A stretch of 10,050 nt of DNA, from assembly GCA_005800465.1 (NCBI GenBank), contig SYFI01000120.1, forward strand, positions 1 to 10,050, in the 5' to 3' direction. The stretch comes from Actinomycetota bacterium (lineage in GTDB: Bacteria; Actinomycetota; Thermoleophilia; Miltoncostaeales; Miltoncostaeaceae). Shown piece by piece: positions 8,050 through 10,050 of the stretch. The notes below the pieces were generated by a model. It worked only from the letters and a program-made list of their open reading frames with translations. It did not search any database and was not told the origin of the DNA. The translations under genes and the position numbers were made by a program. Numbering within the stretch: position 1 is the stretch's first letter; the number at the start of each line of letters is the position of its first letter.

Positions 8050-8343
8050 CTAGTCGGCGGCGGGCTGGTCCGCGGCCGACTCGGCGGTGACCTTGCGGGC
8101 GATGGCGGACTGCGCGATGCGGATATCCACATCCTCGGCAACCTGAATGAGCACGGTGCTGCCGTCCTCCATCTCCGAAACGATTCCGTAGATGCCCGAC
8201 GTTGTGACGACCTCGTCACCGGGCGCGAGCTCGCGTGACAACTGCTCCATCTCGCGGCGGCGCTTCTGCTGGGGCCGCACCGCGACGAAGTAGATCAAAC
8301 CGACAAAAACAATGATGTAAACAGGAAGAAGGAGTCCCGACAT
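8050..8343 (-). CDS. yajC: YajC, Sec translocase accessory subunit
   Basis: YajC is the small single-span membrane protein that associates with SecDF and SecYEG. The 97-residue product shows the usual plan: an N-terminal hydrophobic helix (about 4-22, LLLPVYIIVFVGLIYFVAV), the RPQQKRRR boundary motif (23-30), and a cytosolic domain with LAPGDEVVTTSGIYGIVSEM (39-58) ending in an Ala/Asp-rich tail. ATG at 8343 was chosen because it starts right before the membrane helix. The frame stays open upstream to 8592, but that part is unlike YajC and runs into the divergent glycosyltransferase gene. A GAGG lies 11 nt before the ATG, a rather long spacing. It is the first gene of the minus-strand sec-recJ-rel cluster, and secDF follows after 39 nt. 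The family call is firm. Confidence 0.95.
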   Translation of the reverse strand: MSGLLLPVYIIVFVGLIYFVAVRPQQKRRREMEQLSRELAPGDEVVTTSGIYGIVSEMEDGSTVLIQVAEDVDIRIAQSAIARKVTAESAADQPAAD

Positions 8344-8382
8344 GCTGAATTCGGCCTCAGTTCTGGGTTTCCGGACCGGCGG

Positions 8383-8388
8383 AGGGTA
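8383..8388 (-). promoter_or_regulatory. Possible -10 box of the yajC operon
   Basis: On the minus strand TGCTACCCT fits an extended -10 with TAnnnT core, about 40 nt before the yajC ATG. That position is reasonable for the first gene of the cluster. No good -35 hexamer is found at 17-18 nt, so this is a weak prediction. Confidence 0.25.
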
Positions 8389-8438
8389 GCAGTGGGGGGA
8401 GGGGAGGTGCATCGCACTGGGGCACCCGCGGGCGCTGG

Positions 8439-8444
8439 TACCGT
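8439..8444 (+). promoter_or_regulatory. Possible -10 box of the glycosyltransferase gene
   Basis: TACCGT within CTGGTACCGTG matches the TAnnnT pattern and lies 40 nt before the GTG at 8485. The same 11-base string occurs on the minus strand just before the ABC1 kinase start. No recognisable -35 box accompanies it. Confidence 0.2.
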
Positions 8445-8484
8445 GGCGCCCCGTGAGGCACTCCGCAACACCGGCAGCGCACGT

Positions 8485-9705
8485 GTGAGCAGCCTGTCCA
8501 TCGCGATGGTCAGCGAATACGTCTACCCCACTCTGGGTGGGGTGAGCGAACACGTGCACTTTCTCTCCCGTGAACTCGCGGCACGCGGCCACGACGTCAC
8601 CATTGTCACCGGCAATCTGGGTGATGCCGGCGAGGTCGCCGAAATGGACCGCGCAGCGTTCCGTGAGAGCGGATACCGCACGCGGCGCATCGGCCGGTCG
8701 GTCCCGGTGGTGTCAAATGGGTCCATCGCCCGGCTTACCGTGGGTATGGGGCTCAAGCCCCAGATGGCGGCCGCCGTGCGTGGCGTTGACGTGGTGCATT
8801 CACAGGCGCTGGCCTCCCCCACCCTGCCGCTGCTGTGCCTGCGGGTGTCCACCGCGCCCGTTACCGTGGGGACGTTCCACACATACTTCGACGGCGGTCA
8901 TTGGGCCTACCGCTCACTGGGCCGCTACGTACGTGCCGCGCTCGACCGGCTCGACCGGCGAATCGCGGTCTCCGATGCCTGTATCCAGGCTCTTTCCCCC
9001 TACTTTCCCGGCGAATGGGACGTCGTCCCCAACGGCATCGACTGCAACCTGTACCGACCGCTTACCGGCCCCGACGAACGTGAACCGGGGCCGCCCCGGA
9101 TCCTGTTTGTGGGCCGCTTCGACCCCCGCAACGCCCTCGGTGACCTGCTCGACGCCGTGGCCATCCTCAAGCGCGAGGGGCGCGAGTTCGTCGTGCAGGT
9201 GATCGGCGACGGGCCCGCCCGCCCGATGTACGAGAAGAAGGCGAAGAACCTCGGTATCTGGAACCGCATCGAGTGGCTTGGCCTGCTCAACGAGGAGCGC
9301 CCCCACTACTACCGGCAGGCCGACGTAATGGCCGCCCCGTGCGTCCTTGCATCGTTTGGTGTCGTGCTGCTTGAGACCCTCGCATCGGGCACCCCGGTTG
9401 TTGCGGCCGACAACATCGGATTCCGGCAGGTTATCCGCGGTGACGTGCCGGGTCGCTTTGTGCCACCGCACGATGGCGCCGAACTGGCTGTGGGCATCGG
9501 TGAATTGCTGGATGACCCGTCACGGTCGGCGAAAGTCGGCGTGCAGGGGCGTGTCGCCGTGGAGCGCGAGTTCGACTGGCCACGGGTGACCGACCGCGTC
9601 GAGGACCTCTACCGCGAGGTGCTCATCTTCAAACGGCGGTCGATTCTCCCCCTGACGGGTACCGCCGCCGGAACCCGCGGGTTACGCTTCGGACGCGTCT
9701 CCTGA
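8485..9705 (+). CDS. Family 4 glycosyltransferase, PimA-like (GT-B fold)
   Basis: This 406-residue cytosolic or membrane-associated enzyme should move a sugar from a nucleotide donor to a lipid or glycan. Its N-terminal half is close in style to mycobacterial PimA (phosphatidylinositol mannosyltransferase): SIAMVSEYVYPTLGGVSEHVHFL (5-27), the GRSVPVVSNGSIARL stretch (70-84), and GTFHT with the conserved His132. The C-terminal donor domain has FVGRFDPRNALGDLL (208-222) and ASFGVVLLE (289-297). Two canonical donor-site residues differ: the first Glu of the EX7E motif is Ala289 and the usual Lys after GR is Asn216. The acceptor and sugar therefore cannot be named. GTG at 8485 gives a normal GT4 N-terminus; in-frame GTGs at 8443, 8407 and 8392 would add sequence with no family likeness. 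There is no clear ribosome site. The gene runs opposite to all others here, and its end overlaps ruvB by 24 nt. Confidence 0.9.
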   Translation: MSSLSIAMVSEYVYPTLGGVSEHVHFLSRELAARGHDVTIVTGNLGDAGEVAEMDRAAFRESGYRTRRIGRSVPVVSNGSIARLTVGMGLKPQMAAAVRGVDVVHSQALASPTLPLLCLRVSTAPVTVGTFHTYFDGGHWAYRSLGRYVRAALDRLDRRIAVSDACIQALSPYFPGEWDVVPNGIDCNLYRPLTGPDEREPGPPRILFVGRFDPRNALGDLLDAVAILKREGREFVVQVIGDGPARPMYEKKAKNLGIWNRIEWLGLLNEERPHYYRQADVMAAPCVLASFGVVLLETLASGTPVVAADNIGFRQVIRGDVPGRFVPPHDGAELAVGIGELLDDPSRSAKVGVQGRVAVEREFDWPRVTDRVEDLYREVLIFKRRSILPLTGTAAGTRGLRFGRVS

Positions 9706-10050
9706 TCCAAACAGCGCCGCCTGAGCCTCGGCTCCCCGGGGGATCTCGAGGCCGAGATGCACGTAGGCGCGTGGCGTGGCGATGCGCCCACGGGGCGTGC
9801 GTGCGAGCAGCCCCTGCTGAAGCAGAAATGGCTCGTAGACGTCCTCGATGGTGTCCGGCGACTCCCCCACCGCATCGGCGAGGGTGCCGAGGCCAGTGGG
9901 GCGCCCCGAGAACGTCACGGCGAGGTGCGTGAGGATCTTGCGGTCCAGATCGTCGAGGCCTGCGGCGTCTACCTCAAGAATGACCAGCGCCTGCTCGGCG
10001 ATGTCGCGATCCACCGGGCCCATGCCCTTCACCTGTGCCACATCCCGCAC
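9682..10050 (-). CDS. ruvB: Holliday junction branch-migration helicase RuvB, C-terminal part, cut by the window edge
   Basis: RuvB is the hexameric AAA+ motor that, with RuvA, drives Holliday junction branch migration. The 122 codons in the window are its C-terminal small-AAA end and winged-helix DNA-binding domain. Typical segments are ALVILEVDAAGLDDLDRKIL, the TGLGTLADAVGESPDTIEDVYEPFLLQQGLLARTPRGR region and ATPRAYVHLGL, the usual near-terminal RuvB signature. The ATPase core and start lie beyond base 10050. The stop is TAA at 9684-9682, followed by a short acidic-Ala tail (about 15 residues after the HLGL motif). In many Gram-positives ruvB is followed by yajC in the same direction; here a reversed glycosyltransferase gene lies between, and its last 24 nt overlap the end of ruvB. 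Confidence 0.95.
   Translation of the reverse strand: MRDVAQVKGMGPVDRDIAEQALVILEVDAAGLDDLDRKILTHLAVTFSGRPTGLGTLADAVGESPDTIEDVYEPFLLQQGLLARTPRGRIATPRAYVHLGLEIPRGAEAQAALFGSGDASEA

Larger units (their letters stand above)
8344..8484. other. Divergent intergenic region between yajC and the glycosyltransferase gene
   Basis: These 141 bases separate two outward-reading genes and should hold both promoters. The plus strand has a G-rich tract at about 8381-8407 (runs of 3, 6, 4 and 2 G). A possible -10 box for yajC lies at 8383-8388 and one for the glycosyltransferase at 8439-8444 (TACCGT). No ORF, terminator hairpin or RNA gene is apparent. The exact right-hand edge depends on which GTG starts the glycosyltransferase. 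Confidence 0.6.

Noticed and set aside
8344..8592. An N-terminal extension of YajC to 8592
   Set aside because: The added 83 residues are unlike YajC and overlap the divergent glycosyltransferase coding region; the ATG at 8343 directly precedes the membrane helix.

Overview
The window is a GC-rich, tightly packed bacterial housekeeping segment. On the minus strand the order is ruvB (3' part only) - yajC - secDF - phasin-like gene - ABC1/UbiB-type kinase - recJ - rel (5' part only). One gene, a PimA-like family 4 glycosyltransferase, runs the opposite way between ruvB and yajC. The ruvB-yajC-sec-rel order is the familiar Gram-positive/actinobacterial one. Together with high GC, GTG starts, a SecF SLYDxVVVFD motif and a PimA-like enzyme, it suggests an actinomycetote. 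A deep branch such as Thermoleophilia is plausible, because SecD and SecF are fused and no apt gene lies before rel. The lineage call is inference; no 16S or other marker is present.

Layout. 1-459 (minus): N-terminal hydrolase domain of a Rel/SpoT (p)ppGpp enzyme, cut by the window edge. 465-3134 (minus): RecJ with a long C-terminal extension. 3179-4816 (minus): ABC1/UbiB atypical kinase with two C-terminal membrane helices. 4856-5206 (minus): small phasin-like coiled-coil protein. 5203-8010 (minus): SecD-SecF fusion. 8050-8343 (minus): YajC. 8344-8484: divergent intergenic region with a G-rich tract. 8485-9705 (plus): glycosyltransferase. 9682-10050 (minus): RuvB C-terminus, overlapping the glycosyltransferase end tail to tail.

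The six minus-strand genes from yajC to rel have gaps of 5-44 nt or overlap by 4 nt, so one transcript could cover all of them. They combine Sec export (YajC, SecDF), a membrane-linked kinase with a probable partner protein, single-strand DNA degradation in repair (RecJ) and the stringent response (Rel). No stretch over 300 bases lacks a gene. There are no tRNA or rRNA genes, CRISPR arrays, insertion sequences or phage genes. Nothing here amounts to an obviously new biological system. The most unusual points are the reversed glycosyltransferase with altered donor-site residues, the SecDF fusion with a repeat-built acidic tail, the RecJ extension, and the kinase/phasin pair inside the sec-recJ-rel cluster.
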